Of a DNA stretch of 64,000 nt, positions 15,343 to 23,214 are shown piece by piece; the stretch's first letter is position 1; each line of letters starts with the position of its first letter. The notes beneath the pieces are model-generated. The model was not told where the DNA came from and did not search any database. It worked only from the letters and a program-made list of their open reading frames with translations. The stretch spans positions 2,360,001 through 2,424,000 of the forward strand of contig NZ_LT896716.1 in assembly GCF_900187405.1 (NCBI RefSeq), given 5' to 3'. The translations under genes were made by a program, and so were the position numbers. This DNA is from Geobacter sp. DSM 9736. Its GTDB lineage: Bacteria > Desulfobacterota > Desulfuromonadia > Geobacterales > Geobacteraceae.

Positions 15343-15606
15343 TCAGTTTCCCTTCTTCTCCTTACTGTCAGGGAGAGCCGGACGCCTCTCCGGCATCGGC
15401 GGCTTGCACGTCTCGCACGGCACATAGCCCGCCTTCCCCGCCTCCACCGATGCCCTGAATGTAACCAGGTTCTCCTTGGCGATCCGCTTGGTCCATCGGC
15501 ACTCCTTGAAGTGGTACTTGTTGGAGCCTGTGGAACCGTAGAACTCGGCAAGAGCCACAGCCGGAAGCAAGAGCAGAAGGATGAGGGGTAGCAGCAGTTT
15601 CTTCAT
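15343..15606 (-). CDS. Secreted protein with Ada-like metal-binding domain
   Basis: An 87-residue protein with a clear signal peptide (L-L-L-P-L-I-L-L-L-L-L-P-A-V-A-L-A). The mature part F-Y-G-S-T-G-S-N-K-Y-H-F-K-E-C-R-W-T-K and G-Y-V-P-C-E-T-C-K-P resembles the Cys4 zinc domain of Ada, here in an exported stand-alone form. Cys residues at C-R-W and C-E-T-C, with the His of Y-H-F, would bind zinc. It is likely periplasmic. The role is unknown. Start chosen at the Met directly before the signal peptide. Confidence 0.78.
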   Translation of the reverse strand: MKKLLLPLILLLLLPAVALAEFYGSTGSNKYHFKECRWTKRIAKENLVTFRASVEAGKAGYVPCETCKPPMPERRPALPDSKEKKGN

Positions 15607-16264
15607 GATTCCTCCTTTAATCGGGGCGAGACGCCACCATTGATAACACTATCCGTTTCCGTACGCATGTAACCGTCAACGCCACGTTGAATCCCTCACC
15701 TACCAGACGAGACTCACCCCCAGCCTCGCAAAGGGTCCGTCATCGATAGCAACGTCGCCCTGGAGCCGTCATAGAAAGCGAACTTCCTGTCTAAGCGTAA
15801 CCGTCGGCAGGATTTTACCCTTTCCACTGCTTTCGGCTACTCGGCTTTTATAGGCAGACATCAGTTTCCTTGGCCCCTTCGTTGGCTGATGTGTCGGCAG
15901 GATATGCGTTGGCAACCACGAGAACAAGATTGAGCAAGAGAAGCATGGTGTTGATAAAATTATTTTGTCATGTATTTACTAATTTGCCTGTCTTTATTAG
16001 CACACCACATAAAAAATCAACAATTATTTTTTTATTAGCTAGGTTTGGTATGTTGAATATATTGATTTTTAAATTAGCAACATAAGCAATACGTTCAAGA
16101 AAATGAAATTTTTTTCTAAATGCATTAAACTAGATACATAATTAAATGGTTTAACTGCTCTGACATATAGAATCTTTTAGCCCAACATCTGTTTCAGAGC
16201 GCCCCTGATTCTATCCAGCGAATCAGCCGAATCGCTCCCTTTCCTTCACCGCTCTCGTCTCCTT
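15607..16264. other. Long intergenic region with an AT-rich core
   Basis: No intact gene is seen. About 15930-16180 is strikingly AT-rich. A 71-codon plus-strand frame (15870-16085) there has no good ribosome binding site and a composition typical of random AT-rich DNA. The left part holds what looks like the end of a degraded outer-membrane protein gene (separate entry). No tRNA or repeats were recognised. Confidence 0.5.
15700..15815 (-). pseudogene. Possible remnant of a porin C terminus
   Basis: On the minus strand one frame reads G-D-V-A-I-D-D-G-P-F-A-R-L-G-V-S-L-V-W and then a stop, a typical final beta-strand of an outer-membrane barrel ending in an aromatic residue. Just upstream, in another frame, is R-K-F-A-F-Y-D-G-S, as if one frameshift separated them. 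No longer reading frame precedes it, so it would be a decayed gene end. The evidence is short and chance is possible. Confidence 0.25.
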
Positions 16265-17623
16265 TCAGTAATCGAGATGCGCCCTGCGGGTCTTTTCGAG
16301 GAAGCGGCCAAAAAGCTTGATCCGGGTCAGCATGCCGCGGAGTCCGAACCGGAAGAGCGTCATCAGCGTCCGGTGGAACGGTACCGCCTTTACCCACAGG
16401 TTCGCGAACTCGGCGTAGAACTCCGGAAGGGGCAGTGTAGTGGGAAGAAGGGCATGGACCATGTCGTAAAGTTCCGGTTTGCGGGAGAGAAGCTCATCTT
16501 CCCGCGCCGCATGCAGCTCGGTCCCCGGGAGCGGGGTCATTACGGTGAAGGTCGCGTATTTGTGCTTCAACCTTCGCACATGAGCGAGCATCCCCCGGAA
16601 ATCTTCGTGGGTATATGCAGGGTCGACCATGTAGGACGCATACATCATGACTCCCAAGTCATCGAGAATCTTCACAGCTCTCTCCTGCTGAGCTGTCGTC
16701 GTTTCTTTGTTCATCGCCCGAAGCCGTGCATCGGAAAAATCCTCCATCCCCACGAAAACCTGCGACAACCCGATTTGCGCCCACTTCGCGAACAGCTGAG
16801 GATTCTGTACAATGGTGTCGACCCGGCCATAGAGAAAGTACCTCTTCCTGATACCTGCCTCCCGGATCAGGTCTGCCAGCCTCTCCATCCGCTTCACGTC
16901 GCACATCGACTCGTCATCGCAGAAAAAAACGTTCGGCTCCGCGACCGATTTCAGCTCTTCCACTACGGATACCGGGTCGCGGCGCAAATACTTCCCGCCG
17001 GTAATCCCCCAGAGTGCGCAGAAGTTGCAGCGTGCGGTACACCCGAGAGAGGTACGGACGGAGGCAAGCGGCTTGAACCATTCACTGAAATAGTTCATCC
17101 GGTATCGGGTAGTAAGGGAGCGGTCCGGGAAAGGGAGCTCGTTGAGATCGGTATAAGGACGAGGCTCTGTGAAAAGCATACCCTCCGGCGAGGGTATGGC
17201 GATGCCGCGAATACACTGCATGCGGCTCTTCGTCTCTAACGCCCCGACTATTTCCCGGAGAGTGAAAACCCCTTCGCCGATTACTACTATGTCGATGGCG
17301 CTTGCGTTGAAGTCTGCAGGGGCTACTGTCGCATGATGGCCTCCAACGACGATAAGCGTCTCTGGACCCGATTCCTTCAGTCGCGCAGCAATGGATTTGA
17401 TGATGTTGACATGACTGGTGAAGCCGGTGAGCCCGACAACGCCGGGACGAAACCTTCTGAACGCGCCTTCCAGGTCCGGCTCCAGCCGGGCATCAACGAT
17501 CTCCACCTCATGTCCATCCGTCTTGAGACCTGCGGCCAAGTACTCGAGAGCGAGCGGTTCGAACAGGAATATCCGGTCTGAAAAGGGGTCATGACTTGGT
17601 GGCTGGATTAGCAAAACCTTCAT
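16265..17623 (-). CDS. B12-binding-domain radical SAM protein
   Basis: A 452-residue protein. Residues 1-140 form a Rossmann-like B12-binding domain (V-V-G-L-T-G-F-T, V-V-G-G-H-H-A-T). The radical SAM domain follows with the cluster motif S-L-G-C-T-A-R-C-N-F-C (C-x3-C-x2-C). The last 100 residues are basic and amphipathic. The H-x-x-G cobalamin motif is not clear, as in many members. Such enzymes act on lipids, tetrapyrroles or natural products. The substrate is unknown. ATG 17623 has GGAGGAATC upstream and overlaps the stop of the ABC1-kinase gene by 4 bp (ATGA), so the two are coupled. Confidence 0.88.
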   Translation of the reverse strand: MKVLLIQPPSHDPFSDRIFLFEPLALEYLAAGLKTDGHEVEIVDARLEPDLEGAFRRFRPGVVGLTGFTSHVNIIKSIAARLKESGPETLIVVGGHHATVAPADFNASAIDIVVIGEGVFTLREIVGALETKSRMQCIRGIAIPSPEGMLFTEPRPYTDLNELPFPDRSLTTRYRMNYFSEWFKPLASVRTSLGCTARCNFCALWGITGGKYLRRDPVSVVEELKSVAEPNVFFCDDESMCDVKRMERLADLIREAGIRKRYFLYGRVDTIVQNPQLFAKWAQIGLSQVFVGMEDFSDARLRAMNKETTTAQQERAVKILDDLGVMMYASYMVDPAYTHEDFRGMLAHVRRLKHKYATFTVMTPLPGTELHAAREDELLSRKPELYDMVHALLPTTLPLPEFYAEFANLWVKAVPFHRTLMTLFRFGLRGMLTRIKLFGRFLEKTRRAHLDY

Positions 17624-19083
17624 GATTCCTCCGATGGATTGACTGCCGCAATCTGTATCGCAGATTCCTGTTCATAGATCTTTCTGAAATCGCAGCGTCC
17701 CTTCAGCCGGTAGACGATAGCTCTCGCTCCAAGAATGAAGCGGGTGCTCCAGATATGGACCGGCATCCCCCGGGTGCAGCGTTTGCGGGTGACATCCATC
17801 AGCGCCTCCATTCCGCGGCGGAAAAAGTCTCTGTCCCCGAAATCGAATAGTCCCTCCGTCAGCCACGGTTCCATCTGCCACCGTATCGCACGCCCCACCA
17901 CTTCCAGGCGCTCCGCCCCCATCTGTTCAGCAGTATCGTAGAGAGAAGCCTTGACGACAAGCCGCTCCATTTCCGGTTCATCCCGCTTCAGTACTGCATT
18001 CTCGACTTCGTGCTGAAGGGACCATTCCTCGTCCGTGATGGCACGGGTGCAGCCGAAATCGATAATCCCCAGTCGCCCTCCCTCCATGAAGATGAAATTG
18101 CCCGGATTGGGGTCGGCCAGAAGCCAGTGCGACCGGTACAAAAGGCGCATCGTGGCCGCCGTCAGCAAATGTGTGTAGCGGTCCCTCAAGCTCTGGTCGG
18201 GTTTGGAGGCGAGGAAATCGTTGAGGTGAAGGCCGGGAAGGTATTCGGTGGTGAGTACACGCCCGGTGGAGTAATCCTTATACACCCGGGGTATAACGAC
18301 CCCGTCGTCGGGGGAGAACAAGTCGCGGGCCTGTGCAATGAAACGGGCCTCCTGCACATAATCCGTCTCCATGAGGAGCATCTGTTCGATGTCTGCCAGC
18401 TTATCGAGCAGGTTCGACCAGTCTTCGCTCACCCGTATCGGTTGAAGGAGCATGCGGAGGTTGAGCATATCGGTCGTGATGGTCCGGGCAATACCCGGGT
18501 ACTGGATCTTTACTGCGACCTCCTCGCCGCTCTTGAGCCGTGCGCGATGCACCTGCCCCAGAGAGGCAGCAGCAAAGGCTTGCCGATCAAAGGAGGAGTA
18601 TACTTCCTCCGGTTCGCGGCCGAACTCGTCCAGAAAAACCTCGCGCACCATGGCGAAGTGCATGGGGGGAGCCTGGAAGTGCAGAAACGACAACGTCTCT
18701 GCAAACTCCTCCGGCAATACCTCGGGCAGGTTCGCGAGCATCTGGCCGACCTTCATGACTGCTCCGCGAAGGTACCCCATAGTGCCGACCAGCTGCAGAG
18801 CCGCCGCCAGATGCACCTCGTTCCGCAGCCTCTGTTTCTCGCCGGCACTGGCGAAACGGCTGCGCAGCCAGTAAGCCAGGTATCCGAGAGTGATCCGGGC
18901 GTGGAGAGTACCGAGGCTCCAGATGCGGGGAAAGGAACTGACCGGCACCTTTTTGTTCGAGACGGAGCTAACAAGCTCCGCCAGCCTCACACCCGTAGGA
19001 TCTGCTATCCGGTCCTTAGGCAGAATGTCGAGCAGCATCCGCATCTCGTGGCGATCCTTTGCCGAAGGGCTCTCACACTGCAT
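17620..19083 (-). CDS. ABC1/UbiB-family atypical kinase
   Basis: A 487-residue protein of the ABC1/AarF/UbiB family. Visible are the K-V-G-Q-M-L-A-N motif (near 110), A-A-A-S-L-G-Q-V-H-R-A-R as the Ala-rich nucleotide loop, V-A-V-K-I-Q-Y-P-G as the Lys strand, W-L-L-A-D-P-N-P-G-N-F and L-G-I-I-D-F-G-C-T as catalytic and DFG-like motifs. Members support quinone or isoprenoid lipid metabolism at the membrane. GGAGG precedes ATG 19083, which overlaps the TetR gene end by 11 bp. Its position between a TetR regulator and a B12 radical SAM enzyme suggests a lipid-modifying operon (inference). Confidence 0.9.
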   Translation of the reverse strand: MQCESPSAKDRHEMRMLLDILPKDRIADPTGVRLAELVSSVSNKKVPVSSFPRIWSLGTLHARITLGYLAYWLRSRFASAGEKQRLRNEVHLAAALQLVGTMGYLRGAVMKVGQMLANLPEVLPEEFAETLSFLHFQAPPMHFAMVREVFLDEFGREPEEVYSSFDRQAFAAASLGQVHRARLKSGEEVAVKIQYPGIARTITTDMLNLRMLLQPIRVSEDWSNLLDKLADIEQMLLMETDYVQEARFIAQARDLFSPDDGVVIPRVYKDYSTGRVLTTEYLPGLHLNDFLASKPDQSLRDRYTHLLTAATMRLLYRSHWLLADPNPGNFIFMEGGRLGIIDFGCTRAITDEEWSLQHEVENAVLKRDEPEMERLVVKASLYDTAEQMGAERLEVVGRAIRWQMEPWLTEGLFDFGDRDFFRRGMEALMDVTRKRCTRGMPVHIWSTRFILGARAIVYRLKGRCDFRKIYEQESAIQIAAVNPSEES

Positions 19084-19696
19084 GTTCGCCTCCTCCTGTT
19101 TCCCCCCCGCCGGAAATCACCCGCACGAAAAGACGGAGAGAATAGTCGATGACACTTCGGCTCTCTTCCTGGTTCGGAGATTCATCGCTCGTCCAAAATG
19201 CGAGAATGCCCAGATATAATGACCAGTAGATGGTCATTGCGACGTGGTCCGGTGCTTCGGTGAACCCGTGCCGGCCTATAATCTCCTGCACAGTTTCCAG
19301 ATGCCTCTGCCGCGCCGTCTCACCCTCGGGACAGACCGCCTTCCGGGGGAATGGACTAAGAGAGCGCTCCAGAACCGGGCCGAGAAAGGGACGCAACGGG
19401 CGAAGCCGCCGAAGGCCCGAAGCTACGAACAGAAAAAGCTCCTCCGTCAGGTCCTCCTCACCGGTACGACGTTGCCGGAAATCCTCTGCCCCCTGGCTCA
19501 AGGCGTCGGCAACCATCGTCATCCCGAGTGTTTCCTTGCTCGGGAAGTAATTGAACATTGTCCCGGCGGCCAGTCCCGCAGCAACCGCGATGTCCCGGGT
19601 GGTGGTATCGCTAAAGCCTTTGCCCAAGAAAAGCTCAGCCGCCTTCTCCAGGATGCGGGCGCGGCTTTCTTTTTTCGCTTCTTCGCTTATGCGCAT
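19073..19696 (-). CDS. TetR-family transcriptional regulator
   Basis: A 207-residue regulator with N-terminal helix-turn-helix (I-L-E-K-A-A-E-L-F-L-G-K-G-F, T-T-R-D-I-A-V-A-A-G-L-A-A-G-T-M-F-N-Y-F) and a helical ligand-binding domain. AGAGGATATTC precedes ATG 19696. It is first in a three-gene operon. Two palindromes in its own promoter (19713-19724 and 19760-19771) make autorepression likely. The ligand is unknown. Confidence 0.93.
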   Translation of the reverse strand: MRISEEAKKESRARILEKAAELFLGKGFSDTTTRDIAVAAGLAAGTMFNYFPSKETLGMTMVADALSQGAEDFRQRRTGEEDLTEELFLFVASGLRRLRPLRPFLGPVLERSLSPFPRKAVCPEGETARQRHLETVQEIIGRHGFTEAPDHVAMTIYWSLYLGILAFWTSDESPNQEESRSVIDYSLRLFVRVISGGGETGGGEHAV

Positions 19697-19709
19697 GAAT
19701 ATCCTCTTA

Positions 19710-19772
19710 TTATGACCATGCTCACAATAGCAGCATGAAGATTCTCTTGCAATACAAAATGAGCGTGCTCAC
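19710..19772 (-). promoter_or_regulatory. Promoter with two TetR operator palindromes
   Basis: A sigma70-like promoter is readable on the minus strand: -35 TTGCAA (19747-19752), 17-bp spacer, -10 TATTGT (19724-19729). A perfect palindrome TGAGC-GT-GCTCA (19760-19771) lies just upstream of the -35. A near-copy TGACC-AT-GCTCA (19713-19724) touches the -10. The centres are 47 bp apart, so two dimers could bind on similar faces of the helix and block transcription. Confidence 0.6.
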
Positions 19773-19950
19773 AAAAAAATGTCAGCCGCCACTCCTCGTT
19801 GCTGGTCATTCAAATCGGCAATCCGGGTAATTGGGAAAAAACAGAGGAATCTGCAGGGAGGGCGCACCCAGGGCCTTAGCATGCCCTGTTGCGGCTGGGT
19901 TCATCAGTTCAGCGAGGAGCGGGGGTACAGAAGGGGCCTGGCTCCCCGCC

Positions 19951-20550
19951 TCAACGGTTCTTGTGCGATTTCATCACCCTGATCTGGCCGGTCGACATGT
20001 CGTAGACCCAGCCATGGACGTTCAGGATCTTTTCGTTCATCGCTTTCTTGACGAAGGGGTATTCCTGAAGATGCTCCAACTGCAGCCGAACGTTCTCCTC
20101 GACAATAAGCTTCATTCGCTGCTCCTGAGGAACCTCTATCTGCAGGGCGTGAATCTTTTCGTCCACCCGCTCCTTCGCTTTATAGGCATTGATGAGCCAG
20201 ACCGGGATATACTTGTCGTCGCCGTGCGGAGCATCCAGGGCGTGAATGCCGCCGCAGCCGTAATGGCCGCAGATGACGATATCGGGGATATTGAGGTGGT
20301 TTATGGAGAATTCGAGGACGGCGCTCAGATTCCAGTCATTGGTAGCAACGATGTTCGCGACGTTGCGATGGACGAATATCTCCCCCGCCTTTGTCCCGGT
20401 TATGGTATTCACCGGCACCCGGGAGTCGGAACAGCCGATCCAGAGGACCGTCGGCCGCTGATCCTTCGCCAAAGCCTCAAAATACTCCCGGTCCTTCTCG
20501 AATGTTTCCGCGACAAACCGTTTGTTTCCATCGAGCAGAGAAGTGATCAT
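19951..20550 (-). CDS. Beta-class carbonic anhydrase
   Basis: A 199-residue beta-carbonic anhydrase, reversible CO2 hydration in the cytoplasm. Zinc and catalytic motifs are intact: C-S-D-S-R-V-P, H-R-N-V-A-N and H-Y-G-C-G-G. GGAGGGGGG lies upstream of ATG 20550, and the longer frame to 20625 lacks a family match. It is monocistronic, with a repeat-rich region upstream. Confidence 0.95.
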   Translation of the reverse strand: MITSLLDGNKRFVAETFEKDREYFEALAKDQRPTVLWIGCSDSRVPVNTITGTKAGEIFVHRNVANIVATNDWNLSAVLEFSINHLNIPDIVICGHYGCGGIHALDAPHGDDKYIPVWLINAYKAKERVDEKIHALQIEVPQEQRMKLIVEENVRLQLEHLQEYPFVKKAMNEKILNVHGWVYDMSTGQIRVMKSHKNR

Positions 20551-20720
20551 TGTTGCCCCCCTCCCGTACCTAACGTCGGTGAAATAGCTATCGGCATTAT
20601 AGAACACTGTTAAAGCTATTTCCATCTTTTAGAGGGCTCAGGGGAGCTCAAGAAGAGCGGGACCGCAGGAGAGCGGCGAGAGAGTGGCTGTTATTCAGCA
20701 ACCTGCAGGCGAAATACTCA

Positions 20721-20840
20721 GGTTGTTCAAAAACAGCCAGGTCGTCGCACCCGCAGGAAGCCCCGAGGAGGTGTAGCAGCGCTACTCCGCACGAAGGGGC
20801 TTGCGAGGAGGGGGGCGAGATGGCTGTTTTTCAACAGCCT
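20721..20840. repeat. Palindromic intergenic repeat, copy A
   Basis: Ends form an inverted repeat (GGTTGTTCAAAAACAGCCA and TGGCTGTTTTTCAACAGCC) around a GC-rich core with GTAGCAGCGCTAC. A degenerate end of another copy lies at 20680-20705. The same ends and core recur at 27088-27207. The right end abuts the stop codon of the haloacid dehalogenase gene. It resembles REP/MITE-type non-coding elements and has no open frame. Confidence 0.65.
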
Positions 20841-20841
20841 G

Positions 20842-21528
20842 CTAGACGCGCAGCACCTCCACAAGCTCTCTCATATCCCCCACCGTCATGTCCGGGAGAT
20901 AGCCGATGTTGTCCCACTCCGACCCGGTCCTGTTGACCCAGCAGGTGCGGAAGCCATAGGCTTTGGCTCCGCTTATATCGAATGACTGGCAGGAGACGAA
21001 CAGGGTGTGTGATGGGATAATTCCGAGCTTTTCTTCTGCGAGAAGATAAACCTTGGGACTCGGCTTGTAGGCGCGTGCAGAATGGGCGCTGATTACGGCG
21101 TCGAAAGCGTGTGAAAGCCCGTTTCGCTCCACCACCGTTTCCAGCATTTTCGGGGTACCGTTTGAGAGAATGGCCAGCTGAAAGGAAGAAAGGTCGTGTA
21201 GAGCCTGCCCCACATCGGGAAAATGCTCTAGCTTCAGGTAGGAATCCATCAACTCGATGCGGTCGTTGTCGTCGAGAGTAAGATCTAGAGCCTTGACTGC
21301 GAAGCGCAATGCCCGGTCGGTGACCTGCCAGAAGTCTTCGTAACGGTCCATGAGAGACAGAAGCCATGAATAGTGCAGCTGCTTTCGCCGCCACATGAGG
21401 AAAAGCTCGACCCCCGCAGCGGAGAAAATTTCCCCGCAGAGTTCGACTACAGAGGAAAGATCGAAGAGGGTCCCGTAGGAATCGAAGACCACGGCCCGGA
21501 TTTCTGTTCGGTTCGGCGACAGTGGCAT
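20842..21528 (-). CDS. Haloacid dehalogenase type II (HAD superfamily)
   Basis: A 228-residue HAD hydrolase. Motif I is V-V-F-D-S-Y-G-T-L-F-D with the nucleophile Asp, motif II I-L-S-N-G-T-P, motif III Lys in A-Y-K-P-S-P-K-V-Y, then F-V-S-C-Q-S-F-D-I-S-G-A-K-A-Y-G-F. The Y-G-T and S-N-G-T pattern is that of L-2-haloacid dehalogenases. The S-C-Q-S-F-D differs from the usual S-S-N-x-W-D, so the substrate may not be a haloacid. AAGGAGG precedes ATG 21528. The longer frame to 21591 is unlikely. Confidence 0.87.
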   Translation of the reverse strand: MPLSPNRTEIRAVVFDSYGTLFDLSSVVELCGEIFSAAGVELFLMWRRKQLHYSWLLSLMDRYEDFWQVTDRALRFAVKALDLTLDDNDRIELMDSYLKLEHFPDVGQALHDLSSFQLAILSNGTPKMLETVVERNGLSHAFDAVISAHSARAYKPSPKVYLLAEEKLGIIPSHTLFVSCQSFDISGAKAYGFRTCWVNRTGSEWDNIGYLPDMTVGDMRELVEVLRV

Positions 21529-21672
21529 CCACACCTCCTTCTGAAGGGGGAAAACCTGCCGGCGCACGGCTGCAGACGCCGGACATAGCAAGACGGTCTG
21601 TTGCTAGACTGCCTTTGTGGTATAGTTTACACAATATCCGCTCTATACCAACCGACAGAGAGAGGGGGAACC

Positions 21673-22302
21673 ATGATCACGATCACCGACCCGCGCATCG
21701 AGGAGTACCTGATGGGGCTGGTGCCCGAGAACGATCCGCATCTCCTCGACATGGAAAAAAGAGCCCGGGAAATGCAGTTCCCAATCGTAGATCGTCTCGT
21801 CGGAAGACTGCTCTACATGCTGACCAGGATCAGACAGCCGAAACTCGTAGTGGAGCTCGGTTCCGGATTCGGATATTCGGCCTATTGGTTTGCCAGGGCC
21901 ATAAGCATCAGCGGCAAGGTCGTCCTCATCGACAGTGCCGAGCAGAATGTCTCCTACGCACGACGGCTTTTCGAAGAGACGGGACTGACCGGCCGCACTG
22001 AGCTGCGGCATGGAGATGCCCTCCGGATAGGACCGGAATACGAAGAGATCGACATCCTGTTCATCGACATCGACAAGTACCAGTACCCGCATGCCATCGA
22101 GGCGATGCTGCCGCGACTTGCCCCCGGCTCGCTGGTAATTGCAGACAATGCCCTCTGGCACGGGCGCGTAGTCGAGCCTGATGGGGACAAGGAGAGCGAG
22201 GGGATCCGCCGCTTCAACGACTTCATGTTCAGCCGCACCGATTTCTTCACAACGCTGCTCCCCCTCAGGGATGGCGTCCTGCTCGCCTACCGGCTGAACT
22301 GA
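21673..22302 (+). CDS. O-methyltransferase, CCoAMT-like
   Basis: A 209-residue class I SAM methyltransferase of the caffeoyl-CoA O-methyltransferase (PF01596) type. It has V-V-E-L-G-S-G-F-G-Y-S-A (motif I), V-V-L-I-D-S-A-E, D-I-L-F-I-D-I-D-K-Y-Q-Y (metal-binding Asp) and V-I-A-D-N-A-L-W-H-G-R-V. The substrate is unknown. ATG 21673 follows AGAGGGGGAACC. The 24 codons upstream in frame are not conserved-looking. Confidence 0.9.
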   Translation: MITITDPRIEEYLMGLVPENDPHLLDMEKRAREMQFPIVDRLVGRLLYMLTRIRQPKLVVELGSGFGYSAYWFARAISISGKVVLIDSAEQNVSYARRLFEETGLTGRTELRHGDALRIGPEYEEIDILFIDIDKYQYPHAIEAMLPRLAPGSLVIADNALWHGRVVEPDGDKESEGIRRFNDFMFSRTDFFTTLLPLRDGVLLAYRLN

Positions 22303-22312
22303 GACGGGACCG

Positions 22313-22495
22313 TCACGGGCCTGCAATCTCTCCTGCCTGCAGCTCCAGGTCATCGCCATTCACCCGCAATGGCTCCCCCTTCACCTGCTCGGTCCTTACG
22401 AGCCCTTCTTCGACCCATAGAAGGATGTCATGCTCGGACATCCCGAATTTGTCCACCGCCTCCGAAACCGTGTACCAAGTCTTCACGAGTGACAT
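22313..22495 (-). CDS. Small helix-turn-helix (MerR/excisionase-like) protein
   Basis: A 60-residue protein beginning M-S-L-V-K-T-W-Y-T-V-S-E-A-V-D-K-F-G-M-S, a MerR-like helix-turn-helix, followed by I-L-L-W-V-E-E-G-L-V and a short beta part. It is probably a DNA-binding protein without an effector domain. It converges with the O-methyltransferase gene 11 bp away. Its target is unknown. Confidence 0.75.
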   Translation of the reverse strand: MSLVKTWYTVSEAVDKFGMSEHDILLWVEEGLVRTEQVKGEPLRVNGDDLELQAGEIAGP

Positions 22496-22679
22496 GCGCG
22501 TTAGCCTCCTGTATCAGCATCTCCTGACCTTAATTATACCGGCAGATTCAGCTTTGTCCTCTACGGTGAAAAAGGATATGGCAAGGGAGGCTTAACAGGG
22601 AGTCACGCGAAGAACAGCCGCCTTGACTTGCGCTTGTTACGTGCGAACATGTTCAGTAACGTGACGAAGGGGGTGGAAC

Positions 22680-23171
22680 ATGAGGCTCTTTCTCATCATG
22701 CTGGCCCTGCTGGCAGCCGGCTGTGCTCACCGCGGCATCAGCAAGGAGTCCGTTCAGCTATCCGACAGAACCGTCACCTTCCCGGCGCTGCGGGAGAACC
22801 CAAGCGGGTTCGTCGGAAAGTACGTCTACCTGGGAGGCGCCATCGCATCGGTCCGCAACAACCCAGACGGAGGGGAGATGGAAGTTGTGGAACTCCCACT
22901 GTCCCGATCGGGAAGGCCTAAGGAAGGGGTACAGTCGGAAGGACGCTTCCTTGCCCGCACCGACAAGTTTCTCGACCCGATCATCTACAAGCGCGGAATG
23001 GCGGTATCCCTCGTGGGGGAGGTTACAGGGGAGAAAACTGCGAAACTGGAGGAAGTATCCTACCGGTACCCGGTTGTCATGGTGAGGGAGATGCATCTGT
23101 GGAGTCCCGACGAAGGAGGTTCGCAGACCCCGCAGTTCCATTTCGGACTGGGAATATTCAAAGGGTTCTGA
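22680..23171 (+). CDS. Slp-family outer-membrane lipoprotein
   Basis: A 163-residue lipoprotein. Signal peptide with lipobox L-A-A-G-C (Cys at about 20). The body V-T-F-P-A-L-R-E-N-P-S-G-F-V-G-K-Y-V-Y-L-G-G and Y-R-Y-P-V-V-M-V-R-E-M-H-L-W is characteristic of Slp/YeaY, starvation-inducible outer-membrane lipoproteins. The function is poorly defined. Weak ribosome binding site GGGGGTGGAAC before ATG 22680. It converges with polA. Confidence 0.88.
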   Translation: MRLFLIMLALLAAGCAHRGISKESVQLSDRTVTFPALRENPSGFVGKYVYLGGAIASVRNNPDGGEMEVVELPLSRSGRPKEGVQSEGRFLARTDKFLDPIIYKRGMAVSLVGEVTGEKTAKLEEVSYRYPVVMVREMHLWSPDEGGSQTPQFHFGLGIFKGF

Positions 23172-23214
23172 TCCCTGACCCGCCCCGAGGTTTTACCGAG
23201 AACTCAGGTTCCAG

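Noticed and set aside
15870-16085. 71-codon plus-strand frame
   Set aside because: Random-looking AT-rich product without a good start signal.
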